Notes: generated by a model from the letters alone, not told the origin. Numbered from the stretch's first letter, positions 19,004 through 28,073 are shown. The stretch: 64,000 bases of DNA from Geobacter sp. (GCA_009684515.1 WKKS01000001.1:496001-560000), one strand, 5' to 3'. Made by a program: numbers and translations.

Positions 19004-19375
19004 ATGAATCTTTCCGAATTATTCGCCACCCCCGGCCTGGGGGTCATGTCAACATCATCCTCGGACGGCAGGGTCAACAGCGCTGTTTATGCACGGCCGC
19101 ATGTCATTGATGAAAAAACGCTGGTTTGGGGCATGACCGACAAGCGCACCTATCAAAACATGACCCGCAACCGGCATGCAGCCTTCCTTTTCAAAACCAA
19201 TGGCCCCGGCTTCAACGGAGTGCGTCTGGGCCTGGAACTGATCAAAACCGAAGAGGAAGGCGATCTGCTGGAATCCATCAAGAAAAACACCGAAGAGATT
19301 GTCGGGCCGGGTGCCGGCGCTGCCGTCACCCATGCAGTCTGGTTTAAGGTCGTCGAAATCAGACCTCTGGTATGA
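19004..19375 (+). CDS. Pyridoxamine 5'-phosphate oxidase-like flavin-binding protein
   Basis: A 123-residue split-barrel protein of the PNPOx-like superfamily (ATPGLGVMSTSSSDGRVNS at the start, a short FLFKTNGPGFNGVRLGLE core). Such small proteins bind FMN, F420 or haem. The length and lack of the full PNPOx C-terminus argue against true PdxH. GAGGGAG precedes the ATG. It lies between the DUF2177 gene and the FAD-dependent oxidoreductase in the same direction. Confidence 0.75.
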   Translation: MNLSELFATPGLGVMSTSSSDGRVNSAVYARPHVIDEKTLVWGMTDKRTYQNMTRNRHAAFLFKTNGPGFNGVRLGLELIKTEEEGDLLESIKKNTEEIVGPGAGAAVTHAVWFKVVEIRPLV

Positions 19376-19391
19376 GCGGGGAAGATTAACC

Positions 19392-20636
19392 ATGAAGATT
19401 GCAATCATCGGCGGCGGCATATCAGGGCTCACGGCGGCGCACCTGTTGTGCGGGGAGCACGAGATCACGCTCTTTGAAGCCAACGATTATCTGGGAGGCC
19501 ATACCAACACGCTGGATTTGCGGCATGAAGGACAGCAGTATGCGGTCGACACCGGTTTCATCGTCTTCAACGAACGCACCTACCCCAACTTCATCAAGCT
19601 GCTGGCGCGACTTGACGTTGCATCCCAACCGAGTGTGATGAGCTTTGCGGTCGACTGTCAGGTCAGCGGCCTTCAATACAGCGCCACCAATCTGAACACC
19701 CTCTTTGCCCAACGAAAAAACCTTTTCAGCCTCCCCTTCTGGCGGATGCTGCTGGAAATTGTCCGCTTCAATCGTGCTTCCGCCGATCTATACGGCAGCA
19801 GCGATATGAGCCTGACGCTGGGCGAATACCTTATCGTCAACGGCTACTCACAACTGTTTATCGACAAATTCCTGCTCCCGATGGGGGCGGCGGTCTGGTC
19901 GGCCGATCCGGCTCAATTCATGAAGTTCCCGACGGCGGCTTTTGTGCAGTTTTTCACCAATCACGGCATGCTGAACATATTCGATCAGCCGACCTGGCGG
20001 GTCGTCAAGGGCGGGTCGCGGCAGTATGTTGGGCCGCTGGCACAACCCTTCCGCGATCAGGTACGCCTGTCGGCAGTGGTGGAAAAGGTGCAGCGCTTCA
20101 CCGACCGGGTATCGGTCAAGCAGCGTAACCTTGAAACTGAAAACTTTGACCACCTGATCATGGCCTGTCACAGCGACCAGGCCCTGGCAATGCTGGCCGA
20201 TCCGTCGGATGCGGAGCGGGAGCTGCTGGGAGCGATTCCTTACCAGAAAAATGATACGCTGCTGCACACTGACAGCCGAATGCTGCCCGGAATCCCCAAG
20301 GCGCGCGCCAGCTGGAACTGTCACCTGCCGTGCAAACAGCAGGAAGGCGTGGCACTGACCTACTGGATGAACCTGCTGCAGTCGATCCAGGCGCCTGTGG
20401 ATTTCTGTGTGACCCTCAACAGCCCGAAAGCCATCGCTCCTGAAAAAGTCATACAACGACTGGTCTACCACCACCCGGTCTATAGTGCCGCAGCTTTCGA
20501 GACGCAAAAACGGCGGGATGAGATCAGCGGTGTCAATCGCACCTCCTACTGCGGAGCATACTGGGGCTGGGGTTTTCACGAAGACGGGGTCAAGAGCGCT
20601 CTGGCGGCTTGTCAGCAGTTCGGGACCGGCCTTTAG
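19392..20636 (+). CDS. FAD-dependent amine-oxidase-like oxidoreductase
   Basis: A 414-residue flavoprotein starting with the dinucleotide-binding motif IAIIGGGISGLTAAHLL followed by LFEANDYLGGHTNT, as in the amine oxidase/phytoene desaturase superfamily. The same gene next to DUF1365 and CFA synthase genes is widespread in proteobacteria. A flavoprotein of this type (UfaD) has been reported as a methyl-fatty-acid desaturase in furan fatty acid synthesis in alphaproteobacteria; equivalence here is inference. Start chosen at ATG 19392; the next gene begins 2 bases after the stop. Confidence 0.85.
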   Translation: MKIAIIGGGISGLTAAHLLCGEHEITLFEANDYLGGHTNTLDLRHEGQQYAVDTGFIVFNERTYPNFIKLLARLDVASQPSVMSFAVDCQVSGLQYSATNLNTLFAQRKNLFSLPFWRMLLEIVRFNRASADLYGSSDMSLTLGEYLIVNGYSQLFIDKFLLPMGAAVWSADPAQFMKFPTAAFVQFFTNHGMLNIFDQPTWRVVKGGSRQYVGPLAQPFRDQVRLSAVVEKVQRFTDRVSVKQRNLETENFDHLIMACHSDQALAMLADPSDAERELLGAIPYQKNDTLLHTDSRMLPGIPKARASWNCHLPCKQQEGVALTYWMNLLQSIQAPVDFCVTLNSPKAIAPEKVIQRLVYHHPVYSAAAFETQKRRDEISGVNRTSYCGAYWGWGFHEDGVKSALAACQQFGTGL

Positions 20637-20638
20637 CA

Positions 20639-21418
20639 ATGGAAAGCCGACTTTACACAGGAGATGTCTGGCATCAGCGCCTGACGCCGGTCGGCAACCG
20701 GTTCAGCTACAGCCTGTTTTTCCTGTATCTCGATCTGGCAGAACTGGAGACCGTTTTTGCAGAACGCTGGCTATGGTCGCTGGAGAGGCCGAACTGGGCC
20801 AGCTTCCGTCGTTCGGATTACTTTCGCTCTTCATCGCTGCCGCTGGATCAGGCCGTCCGCGCAGAGGTCCAGCGCCAGCTTGGCTTCCGTCCGTCCGGCC
20901 CGGTGCGAATCTTGACCCATCTGCGCTATGTCGGGTACTGCTTCAACCCGATCAGCATCTACTACTGTTTTGCCGATGACGGCCAGACACTGGAAGCGGT
21001 TCTGGTTGAAATTCACAACACACCCTGGGGCGAAGAATACCAGCGGGCCTTTGATGCCGGGAATGCCAGCCGTGACGATGGATGGCATATTTTCAACCTG
21101 GACAAGGAGTTCCACGTTTCCCCCTTCATGCCGATGGAGATGGAGTACGACTGGCGCTTCAGCGTGCCGGGGGAAAAACTGGCGGTAAAGATGACCAGCT
21201 ACCGATCGGGCAATGAGATATTCACTGCCTCGCTTAACCTGCTGCAAAAGTCTTTGTCCGGCGGCACTCTGACCGGGGCGCTGTTGCGCTGGCCGTTCGT
21301 GACGGGCAAGGTCATTGCCGCTATTTACTGGCAGGCATTGCGACTAAAGTTGAAAGGGGTGCCCTTCTGTCCTCACCCGGAACAGCTTGATATCAGGAAA
21401 GGACGCTATCACCGATGA
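20639..21418 (+). CDS. DUF1365 protein
   Basis: A 259-residue protein with DUF1365 hallmarks: LYTGDVWHQRLTPVGNRFSY at the start, the RYVGYCFNPISIYYC segment, EIHNTPWGE, and a HVSPFMPMEMEYDW segment. Function unknown; the family travels with FAD oxidoreductase and CFA synthase genes, which suggests a step in modification of membrane fatty acids. Starts two bases after the preceding stop and overlaps the next gene by four bases (ATGA). Confidence 0.9.
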   Translation: MESRLYTGDVWHQRLTPVGNRFSYSLFFLYLDLAELETVFAERWLWSLERPNWASFRRSDYFRSSSLPLDQAVRAEVQRQLGFRPSGPVRILTHLRYVGYCFNPISIYYCFADDGQTLEAVLVEIHNTPWGEEYQRAFDAGNASRDDGWHIFNLDKEFHVSPFMPMEMEYDWRFSVPGEKLAVKMTSYRSGNEIFTASLNLLQKSLSGGTLTGALLRWPFVTGKVIAAIYWQALRLKLKGVPFCPHPEQLDIRKGRYHR

Positions 21419-22710
21419 ACAACAACGAACAGACCTGCGACTCCTGCCATGAAGGTGCGTTACCTAGAAATGGGCTCTTGTATCGACTTGCAAGGCGGCT
21501 GGTACTGAAAAATCTGGCAGCGATCAAGCAGGGCCATCTTATATTCATTGACCGTGACGAGCGTTTTGAGTTCGGTACCCCCGGCTACGAACTGACAACA
21601 ACCGTTCGTGTGCTGCATCCGGACTTTTATCGGCGGGTTGCTTTTGGCGGAACAATCGCAGCCGGCGAGACCTACATGGACGGGCTCTGGAGTTGCAGCG
21701 ACCTGTCGGCTCTGGTACGGATCATGGTGCGCGATCAAGGTGCCCAGCAGCAACTGGAAAGTGGACTGGTAAGCATGACCGCGCCGCTGCAACGCCTGCT
21801 GCACCGGCTGAACGACAACACTCGCAGCGGCAGCCGCAGAAACATCGCCGCTCATTACGACCTGGGCAATGATTTTTACAAGCTGTTCCTCGACCCGACC
21901 ATGGCATACTCATGCGGAATTTTCCAACAGGCCGACAGCACACTGGAGGAGGCTTCCCGGGCAAAATTCGACTTGATCTGCCGAAAGCTGGAACTGGCAC
22001 CCGGCATGAAAGTCCTGGAGATCGGCACCGGCTGGGGCGGGTTTTCCATCTACGCCGCACAGCATTATGGCTGCCACATTACCACCACCACGATCTCCCG
22101 GCAGCAGCATGATTATGCGGCGGAGCAGATCGCCGCAGCGGGACTGACGGGACAAATCACCCTGCTGCTGCAGGACTACCGGGACTTGACCGGCCAGTAT
22201 GACCGGTTGGTCTCGATCGAGATGATTGAAGCGGTCGGCCACCGCCACCTGCCGACCTACTTCCGGGTCTGCGCCGATCGGCTGAAAGAGGACGGAGCCG
22301 CGCTGATCCAGGCCATCACCATGCCGGATCATCAGTACGCTCGTTATCTGGACTCCCCCGACTTCATCAATCGCTATATCTTCCCCGGCAGCTGTTGTCC
22401 GTCACTGCATGCCATATTCGATGCGGTTGCCAGGTCCAGTGACCTGTTCCTGAACCACCTGGAGGATTTCTCCCCGCACTACGCCCGGACACTGCGGGAG
22501 TGGCGGCATGCCTTTTATGACAACCTGAAGAAGGTCAGGGAGATAGGCTTTGATGATCGTTTCATCAGGATGTGGGAATATTATCTCTGCTACTGCGAGG
22601 GGGGCTTTGCAGAGCGTTTTACAGGATTGGCGCAACTGCTGTTCTGTAAACCGGGCTGTCGCCTGGATTCGTCGCGGCAACAGTTGTCAAGCGATTGGAA
22701 ACAGCCGTGA
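21415..22710 (+). CDS. Cyclopropane-fatty-acyl-phospholipid synthase family methyltransferase
   Basis: A 431-residue SAM-dependent enzyme of the CFA synthase family, acting on double bonds of membrane phospholipid acyl chains. Visible are the N-terminal substrate domain, NDFYKLFLDPTMAYSCG, the SAM motif LEIGTGWGGFSIYAA, SIEMIEAVGH, RYIFPGSCCPS, and the C-terminal YYLCYCEGGF. It may form cyclopropane rings or add a methyl branch (UfaM-like); the sequence alone does not decide. Overlaps the DUF1365 gene (ATGA) and the DUF2878 gene (GTGA). Confidence 0.9.
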   Translation: MNNNEQTCDSCHEGALPRNGLLYRLARRLVLKNLAAIKQGHLIFIDRDERFEFGTPGYELTTTVRVLHPDFYRRVAFGGTIAAGETYMDGLWSCSDLSALVRIMVRDQGAQQQLESGLVSMTAPLQRLLHRLNDNTRSGSRRNIAAHYDLGNDFYKLFLDPTMAYSCGIFQQADSTLEEASRAKFDLICRKLELAPGMKVLEIGTGWGGFSIYAAQHYGCHITTTTISRQQHDYAAEQIAAAGLTGQITLLLQDYRDLTGQYDRLVSIEMIEAVGHRHLPTYFRVCADRLKEDGAALIQAITMPDHQYARYLDSPDFINRYIFPGSCCPSLHAIFDAVARSSDLFLNHLEDFSPHYARTLREWRHAFYDNLKKVREIGFDDRFIRMWEYYLCYCEGGFAERFTGLAQLLFCKPGCRLDSSRQQLSSDWKQP

Positions 22711-23231
22711 ATCAGCTGATTCTTAAAGTTATCAATGTTGCGCTGTTTCAAACGGCTTGGTTCGCAGCGGTGCTGGGAGCGGCACGAGGGATTCCCTGGC
22801 TCGGTCCGCTGGCAATGTTACCGGTCATTGCAATCCACCTGACGTTGCTGGAGAGAAGGCGTGGTGAAATCAAACTGTTGCTGACAGCGGGACTGCTCGG
22901 GTTGATTTTCGACACTTTGTTCGTTTACGGGGGGGTATTCACACCGCTTCAGCATCTGTTCCCGCGCCCCTTCAGTCCACCCTGGATGATCTGCCTCTGG
23001 ATCAACTTTGCCGCCACTCTGAATGTCTCCATGGCCTGGCTGCGCGGTCGTTATCTTCTCGCGGCGCTCTTTGGAGCAATTGGCGGGCCGCTGGCATATT
23101 ACAGCGGCGCCAGACTGGGAGCAACCGAACTACTGCCGACCACAACCGGATTGCTGCTACTGGCGATCGGCTGGGGAGCCATGACACCGTTGCTGGTCTG
23201 GCTGGCGAAGGTGTTTACAAAAGAGGCTTAA
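22707..23231 (+). CDS. DUF2878 membrane protein
   Basis: A 174-residue polytopic membrane protein of the DUF2878 type (about five helices, with WINFAATLNVSMAWLRG and GGPLAYYSGARLGA). Function unknown; it usually sits next to CFA synthase. The best start is the GTG at 22707, which overlaps the previous stop and follows GGAAA; a TTG at 22695 in the same frame is the alternative. Confidence 0.82.
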   Translation: MNQLILKVINVALFQTAWFAAVLGAARGIPWLGPLAMLPVIAIHLTLLERRRGEIKLLLTAGLLGLIFDTLFVYGGVFTPLQHLFPRPFSPPWMICLWINFAATLNVSMAWLRGRYLLAALFGAIGGPLAYYSGARLGATELLPTTTGLLLLAIGWGAMTPLLVWLAKVFTKEA

Positions 23232-23261
23232 CCATTAAATCTCAAAGGGGAATCCTGAACC

Positions 23262-24209
23262 ATGCCAACTCCCATAAAAATCGGTGTCAGCGCCTGCCTG
23301 CTGGGTGAACATGTCCGCTACGACGGCGGACATAAGCATGACCGTTACATCACCGACATCCTGGGCAAATATTTCAGTTTTGTTCCTGTCTGCCCAGAGG
23401 TCGGATGCGGCCTGCCGATTCCGCGGGAATCCATGCGGCTGGAGGGGGACCCGGCCAATCCCCGTCTGATGACCGGCAAGAGCCGCCAGGACAAAACCGA
23501 ACAGATGGCAGCCTACTGCGCATCCAGGGTCAGGGAGCTGGAAGACGAAGATCTGTGCGGTTTTATATTCAAGAAGGACTCGCCCAGTTCCGGCCTGTTC
23601 CGGGTCAAAGTCTATAATAACGGGGTTGCGCTGAAAAACGGCAGCGGCCTGTTTGCTGCGGCAGTAGCCAGGCATTTCCCCCTGCTGCCGATGGAGGAGG
23701 AGGGGCGCCTGAACGATATGTTTATTCGGGAAAACTTTATCGAGCGGATTTTCAGTTATCGCCGCTGGAAAGACTTTCTGTCAGCAGAGCCGACACTCGG
23801 CAAACTGATCGGGTTCCACACCACCCACAAACTGCTGATGATGTCCCACAGCCCTCAAATCTACCGGAATATGGGCACCTTGGTGGCGCACGGCAAGGAG
23901 TTGAAAACAGACGATTTGCTTCAACGTTACGAGGAGCTGTTCATGAAAGGTCTGGCGCTGCACGCCACTGTAAAAAAGAACACCAACGTGCTTCAGCACA
24001 TCATGGGCTATTTCAAACGCGAACTCTCACCGTCCGAGAAGAGTGAAATGCTGGAGGTCATTGAACAGTATCACAACCACCTGCTGCCGCTGGTAGTGCC
24101 GATAACCCTGCTGAAGCATTACGTTTCAAAATACAATCAGGAATATCTGGCGGGACAGGTTTATCTGTCTCCCCACCCCTCGCAGTTGATGCTGCGCAAC
24201 CACGTTTAG
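23262..24209 (+). CDS. DUF523 and DUF1722 domain protein
   Basis: A 315-residue protein with an N-terminal DUF523 domain (IGVSACLLGEHVRYDGGHK, CPEVGCGLPIPRE, KKDSPSSGL), rich in conserved cysteines that may bind a metal or cluster, and a C-terminal DUF1722 (YbgA-like) domain (about 190-310, HTTHKLLMMSHSP, HIMGYFK). The two-domain arrangement is common and its function is unknown. It ends the plus-strand lipid cluster. Confidence 0.92.
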   Translation: MPTPIKIGVSACLLGEHVRYDGGHKHDRYITDILGKYFSFVPVCPEVGCGLPIPRESMRLEGDPANPRLMTGKSRQDKTEQMAAYCASRVRELEDEDLCGFIFKKDSPSSGLFRVKVYNNGVALKNGSGLFAAAVARHFPLLPMEEEGRLNDMFIRENFIERIFSYRRWKDFLSAEPTLGKLIGFHTTHKLLMMSHSPQIYRNMGTLVAHGKELKTDDLLQRYEELFMKGLALHATVKKNTNVLQHIMGYFKRELSPSEKSEMLEVIEQYHNHLLPLVVPITLLKHYVSKYNQEYLAGQVYLSPHPSQLMLRNHV

Positions 24210-24250
24210 AAGCAAAACTGCTTATAGTTCATATTAATCAACACCCCGGC

Positions 24251-24279
24251 TTGACTCTCAACACCAAACGGGTTAAGTA
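24251..24279 (+). promoter_or_regulatory. Sigma-70-type promoter of the haem-sensor kinase
   Basis: TTGACT (24251-24256) and TAAGTA (24274-24279) with a 17-base spacer, 46 bases before the histidine kinase start. Consensus matching only. Confidence 0.4.
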
Positions 24280-24324
24280 TCTACACATTATATACACCTA
24301 ATTCATTTCGACGGATTCCCCCAC

Positions 24325-25908
24325 ATGAAACTAGGTCTAAGCCTGATCACCAAACTCACCATTGTTACATCACTGATTCTGCTCGGTTTCATGCTGGTTC
24401 TTGACTATATCAACGTCAAGAATTTTCGCAGCGCCATGCTGAGTTATGCCATATCCAATGCCGACCAGGTCGCCGAAGTCATCAATCAAAGCGCGTATGA
24501 TGCCATGCTTAAAAATGACAAGAACAGCATGTACGAGATGATCAAGCGCATCGGGCAGGACCCCAGCTTTGAACATATCAGGTTGATCGGCAGGGAAGGA
24601 CAGGTTGCTTTTTCCAACACTAAGGATGAAATCGGCATGGTGCTGGATAAAAATGCCGAGGCTTGTACCATGTGTCACGGCAAAAACGACAATCCCAAGC
24701 TGCATGTCTCCCAGACCCAGCGCAGCCGCATCTTCACCAATCGCGAGGGGAAAGAGGTACTCGGCTTCACCAAGGCCATCTACAACCAACCGGCCTGCAT
24801 TGCGGCGGCTTGCCATGTTCATTCCGAAAAATACAATGTGCTCGGCATGCTGGATATTATCGTCTCACTGGACGACATGAACAAGAAGTCACACGAATAC
24901 CGGTTGGAATTTTTTGCCTTTACCTGTTTTCTGCTGATTTTCACCGGTTTGCTGATTAATGTTCTGATGCAGCGAATGGTCAACAAACCGGTCAAACTGC
25001 TTAGGAATCATGCCAACCTGGTGGCTGCCGGCGTTCTCGATGCCAAGGTAAAGGCATTGTCGGACGATGAACTGGGCAAGTTGTCGGAGTCGGTCAACAT
25101 GATGACCGTCAGCCTGAAAATGGCCCATGAAGAGCTGAAGGAATGGGGCAGCAATCTTGAAGTAAAGGTGGAGGAGCGAACCGAGGAGATCAAGCGCATC
25201 GAACATCATCTGCGCCGCTCCGAAAAACTGGCCTCACTGGGAAAACTGGTGGCCGGCATAGCCCATGAAATCAATAACCCGCTGACCGGAGTGCTGCTGT
25301 ACTCTTCCATCGTGGAAAGCGACACGCGACTCAATCCGGAACTTAAGCCGGATATTGAAAAGATTATTTCCGAAACGCGGCGGTGCGCAGACATTGTCAG
25401 CAGGCTCCTAGAATTCTCGCGCGAAGCGATGCCGCACAAAGAGGCTATCTGCCTCAATTCACTTATCGACAAGGTCATCAACCTGGTTCACAAGCAGCCC
25501 AGTTTCCACGAAATCACGATCGTGCGGAACTACGCCGACGATCTTCCGGATGTCCTGGTCGATCCGGGACAGGTTCAACAGGTTTTGATCAATATGGTGC
25601 TAAACGCCAGTCATGCCATGTATGGCAGCGGCACGCTGACAATCAGCACTTCCACGGACGAAATCCGCTCCCTGGTCCGCACAGAAATCATCGACGACGG
25701 CTGCGGCATTTCGGAGGACGATCTGGTTCACATTTTTGACCCGTTTTTTACGACCAAGTCCGAAGGCACCGGCTTGGGGTTGTCAATATCGTACGGAATA
25801 ATTCAAAATAACGGCGGGAGTATTGAGGTAAAAAGTACGCTGGGTGAGGGAACAACTTTCACTGTACTGCTTCCGGCTTATAACAGCTCGCTGCTGGAGG
25901 ATTTTTGA
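24325..25908 (+). CDS. Histidine kinase with a periplasmic sensor region carrying haem-c-like motifs
   Basis: A 527-residue membrane sensor kinase. Order: transmembrane helix (about 10-30), extracytoplasmic domain (about 35-190), second helix (about 192-215), HAMP, a coiled segment, HisKA with phospho-His 314 (AGIAHEINNPL), and HATPase_c with GTGLGLSISYG. The sensor contains a canonical haem-c motif C114-x-x-C117-H118 and a second C158-x4-C163-H164 with a further H166. It faces the sigma-54 regulator at 25924 with 15 bases between stops. A kinase-less relative lies at 31819. I infer that it senses redox state or ligand at a haem and signals to the regulator. Confidence 0.85.
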   Translation: MKLGLSLITKLTIVTSLILLGFMLVLDYINVKNFRSAMLSYAISNADQVAEVINQSAYDAMLKNDKNSMYEMIKRIGQDPSFEHIRLIGREGQVAFSNTKDEIGMVLDKNAEACTMCHGKNDNPKLHVSQTQRSRIFTNREGKEVLGFTKAIYNQPACIAAACHVHSEKYNVLGMLDIIVSLDDMNKKSHEYRLEFFAFTCFLLIFTGLLINVLMQRMVNKPVKLLRNHANLVAAGVLDAKVKALSDDELGKLSESVNMMTVSLKMAHEELKEWGSNLEVKVEERTEEIKRIEHHLRRSEKLASLGKLVAGIAHEINNPLTGVLLYSSIVESDTRLNPELKPDIEKIISETRRCADIVSRLLEFSREAMPHKEAICLNSLIDKVINLVHKQPSFHEITIVRNYADDLPDVLVDPGQVQQVLINMVLNASHAMYGSGTLTISTSTDEIRSLVRTEIIDDGCGISEDDLVHIFDPFFTTKSEGTGLGLSISYGIIQNNGGSIEVKSTLGEGTTFTVLLPAYNSSLLEDF

Positions 25909-25923
25909 TCAGCGGGATTACGC

Positions 25924-27339
25924 CTACTTTGCAAGCTGTGTTTTAATCGAAATACCGAGACGTTTCAGCATCCCCTGAAAGTTTGGCCGTAATATGCCGG
26001 TCTCTTCCGCGGCATGAGTCACATTCCAGTTATTGCGCTCCAGGGCGTTCAGCACGAATGCTTTTTCAATATCCTCAACCGCCTTGTCCCGCAGATGGCG
26101 CTTCATTTCCTTCAGTTCTTCCGCACTCGTCGGCACGTAGGACATCGGAACTGACGACTCCACAACCTCCCGTTCCGCAAGTTCAAGATCGTCCTTGTGA
26201 ATAATGTCTCCCTCCGCCAGAACTACCGCACGTTCAATTGTATTTTCAAGTTCGCGCACGTTTCCGGGGAAGGCATAATCTTCGAGAAAAGCCATCGCAT
26301 CCGGTGCGATGCCGCGAATCTGCTTGCCAAGGTCGGCATTATACTTTTGAAGATAGTGGCTGACAATCAGCGGGATGTCTCCCTTGCGCTCCCTGAGCGG
26401 CGGCAGGTCAATCGGGATGATATTCAGGCGGAAAAGCAAATCTTCCCGAAAGGTACCTTCGGTCACCATTGCCTTTAAGCTGCGGTTGGTTGCTGCCACC
26501 AGGTGTATATTGATAGGGATCGGCTGGGTGCCGCCAATCGGTGTCACCATACGCTCCTGCAAGACCCTCAACAGCTTGGCCTGGGTTGAGAGACTGATAT
26601 TGGCGACCTCATCGAGAAAGAGCGTGCCGCCGTCGGCAACTCTGAAGAGCCCCATCTTGGTCTGGATAGCTCCGGTAAATGACCCTTTCACATGCCCGAA
26701 CAGTTCGCTTTCCAGCAGGTTTTCCGCCAGCGAACTGCAATCAAGCGCAACAAAAGGCTGCTCCCGCCTGGGACTGTTGCGGTGTATGGCGCGCGCCACC
26801 AGCTCCTTGCCGGTCCCGCTTTCGCCGGTTATCAGCACGGTACTGTCCGACGAAGCCACCTGGATGATTCGCCGGTAAACTTTCTGCATTTCACGGCTCT
26901 CACCCACAAACACATCAAAACCATGATGGCTGCTGATTTCCTTCTTAAGGAACATGTCATCGATCATGACGGTGCGCTGTTCAAGCGCCTTATCAATTTT
27001 CTCCAGAATCTGCTGGGGGGTGAACGGCTTGGAAATATAATCGGTTGCCCCGTTCTTCATCGCTTCCACAGCGGTATCAACGGTGGCGTACCCGGTTATC
27101 ATAATCACCGGAACGTCCGGCTGGAGACCCTTGACCGCCTTCAACACTTCGATGCCGTTCATCCCGGGCATTTTCAGATCGGTGATGATCAAATCGTACT
27201 CTTTCTGTTGAAGAAGCTCGATGGCTGCATGACCGCTTTTGCAGGTCTCAACGTCAAAACGGTCGCCCGAAAGCGTTCGCTGCAGACCATCCCTGATTAC
27301 CGCTTCGTCATCAACCACCAGAATAGCGACTTTGTCCAT
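25924..27339 (-). CDS. bccR: Sigma-54-dependent response regulator (BccR-like)
   Basis: A 471-residue NtrC-class activator: receiver (1-120, phospho-Asp in LIITDLKMPGMNG), AAA+ sigma-54 interaction domain with Walker A GESGTGKELVARAIH, the GSFTGA loop and Walker B TLFLDE, then a Fis-type helix-turn-helix (ETGILRPNFQGMLKRL). Its gene lies between the haem-sensor kinase and a sigma-54 promoter (27712-27728) driving the cytochrome operon. G. sulfurreducens BccR, as I recall, controls cbcBA from a matching position; the symbol rests on that recollection. Start chosen at ATG 27339 after AAAGGTGG. Confidence 0.8.
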   Translation of the reverse strand: MDKVAILVVDDEAVIRDGLQRTLSGDRFDVETCKSGHAAIELLQQKEYDLIITDLKMPGMNGIEVLKAVKGLQPDVPVIMITGYATVDTAVEAMKNGATDYISKPFTPQQILEKIDKALEQRTVMIDDMFLKKEISSHHGFDVFVGESREMQKVYRRIIQVASSDSTVLITGESGTGKELVARAIHRNSPRREQPFVALDCSSLAENLLESELFGHVKGSFTGAIQTKMGLFRVADGGTLFLDEVANISLSTQAKLLRVLQERMVTPIGGTQPIPINIHLVAATNRSLKAMVTEGTFREDLLFRLNIIPIDLPPLRERKGDIPLIVSHYLQKYNADLGKQIRGIAPDAMAFLEDYAFPGNVRELENTIERAVVLAEGDIIHKDDLELAEREVVESSVPMSYVPTSAEELKEMKRHLRDKAVEDIEKAFVLNALERNNWNVTHAAEETGILRPNFQGMLKRLGISIKTQLAK

Positions 27340-27459
27340 CTGAACCACCTTTCTCAACAGAATCTTTCAACTTTATGAACCGCAGATATTTGTCCCACAA
27401 TACCCCGTTAAATCTGATTTAGTCAATTATATTCACCAAATAATCGAGGACAGATCACC

Positions 27460-27513
27460 ATGGTTACACTGCCGAAGCCGGGCAATTTAGGGCCTTACCT
27501 TAGAAGTGTATAG
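27460..27513 (+). CDS. Possible 17-residue leader peptide
   Basis: An ATG with GAGG ten bases upstream opens a frame encoding MVTLPKPGNLGPYLRSV, ending in TAG. It is too short to judge by codon use and could be chance or a remnant of a lost gene. It lies upstream of the sigma-54 promoter, so it would need its own transcription. Confidence 0.15.
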   Translation: MVTLPKPGNLGPYLRSV

Positions 27514-27711
27514 AATTAATATACATCCGCTCCAATACGTAGCAAAGTCGGCACTCCACGCAATATCAGCAAGTTGCACGACACGCTCCCGTTAAATCCC
27601 GCTCCGCAACTGTATTGCCGGATTATACACCCGCCCCCAAAAAAAATTGAGTCCCCAAACTAATCTTGGTTTTTATTCAGTAATTCAAACACATTACAGA
27701 TTTTTATAATA

Positions 27712-27728
27712 TTGGCACAAAGACTGCT
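27712..27728 (+). promoter_or_regulatory. Sigma-54 (-24/-12) promoter
   Basis: TTGGCAC at 27712-27718 and TGCTT at 27725-27729, with ten bases between GG and GC, match the sigma-54 consensus (TTGGCAC-N5-TTGC) except for one base before TGC. The predicted start is about 27739, 40 bases before the first small gene. The adjacent sigma-54 activator gene supports it. Confidence 0.8.
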
Positions 27729-27778
27729 TGAGACTGGATGTGTAGCGCAGCAGAATGGATATTTGAAAGGAGATCGTC

Positions 27779-28027
27779 ATGAAAACAATGTCTGCAACCA
27801 TGTTGACCCTCTTAGCAACAACTTCCCAGGCATTTGCTTCCGGTGGAACAAGCGGCGCTGAAGACCTCAGCCTGCTGGCTGTCGGATTTATCTCCTTCGG
27901 AGTGCTGATTGTGCTGTTTCAGTTTGTCCCCGCCCTGCTGTTGATCGGCGGAATGCTTGCCGGCCTGTTTAAATCCGATGAAAAGAAAAACGACAAGGAT
28001 TTGGCCCGTGCCCGCAGATCTGCTTAG
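27779..28027 (+). CDS. Small signal-bearing single-span membrane protein, copy 1
   Basis: An 82-residue protein: signal-like N-terminus (about 1-21, ending QAFASGG), a short acidic stretch, one strong transmembrane segment (about 33-62) containing QFVPALLLIGG, and a charged Lys/Asp/Arg tail. It is related to the product at 28529 (shared xVPALLL core and the same layout). AAAGGAG precedes the ATG. First gene of the sigma-54 operon; I infer a small subunit or assembly factor of the cytochrome complex. No named family recognised. Confidence 0.7.
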   Translation: MKTMSATMLTLLATTSQAFASGGTSGAEDLSLLAVGFISFGVLIVLFQFVPALLLIGGMLAGLFKSDEKKNDKDLARARRSA

Positions 28028-28073
28028 AACAGCGGGCGAAACAGCACCATTCGCGACAGGCGGAGCGGACCAG

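Larger units (their letters stand above)
27340..27778. other. Regulatory region between the sigma-54 activator and the cytochrome operon
   Basis: About 440 bases without a firm gene. It contains the sigma-54 promoter at 27712-27728, an AT-rich inverted repeat TGTATA-N7-TATACA at 27507-27525 that lies about 190 bases upstream of the promoter (a plausible activator site), and a 17-codon open frame at 27460-27513 with GAGG upstream. I looked for a cyclic-dinucleotide (GEMM) riboswitch and did not find its core. Confidence 0.6.

Noticed and set aside
27340-27778. A cyclic-dinucleotide (GEMM) riboswitch before the cytochrome operon
   Set aside because: Such riboswitches are common before Geobacter cytochrome genes, but the conserved core (ACGCAAAGCC-like segment with a following GGGUUACCG-like arm) was not found on either strand.
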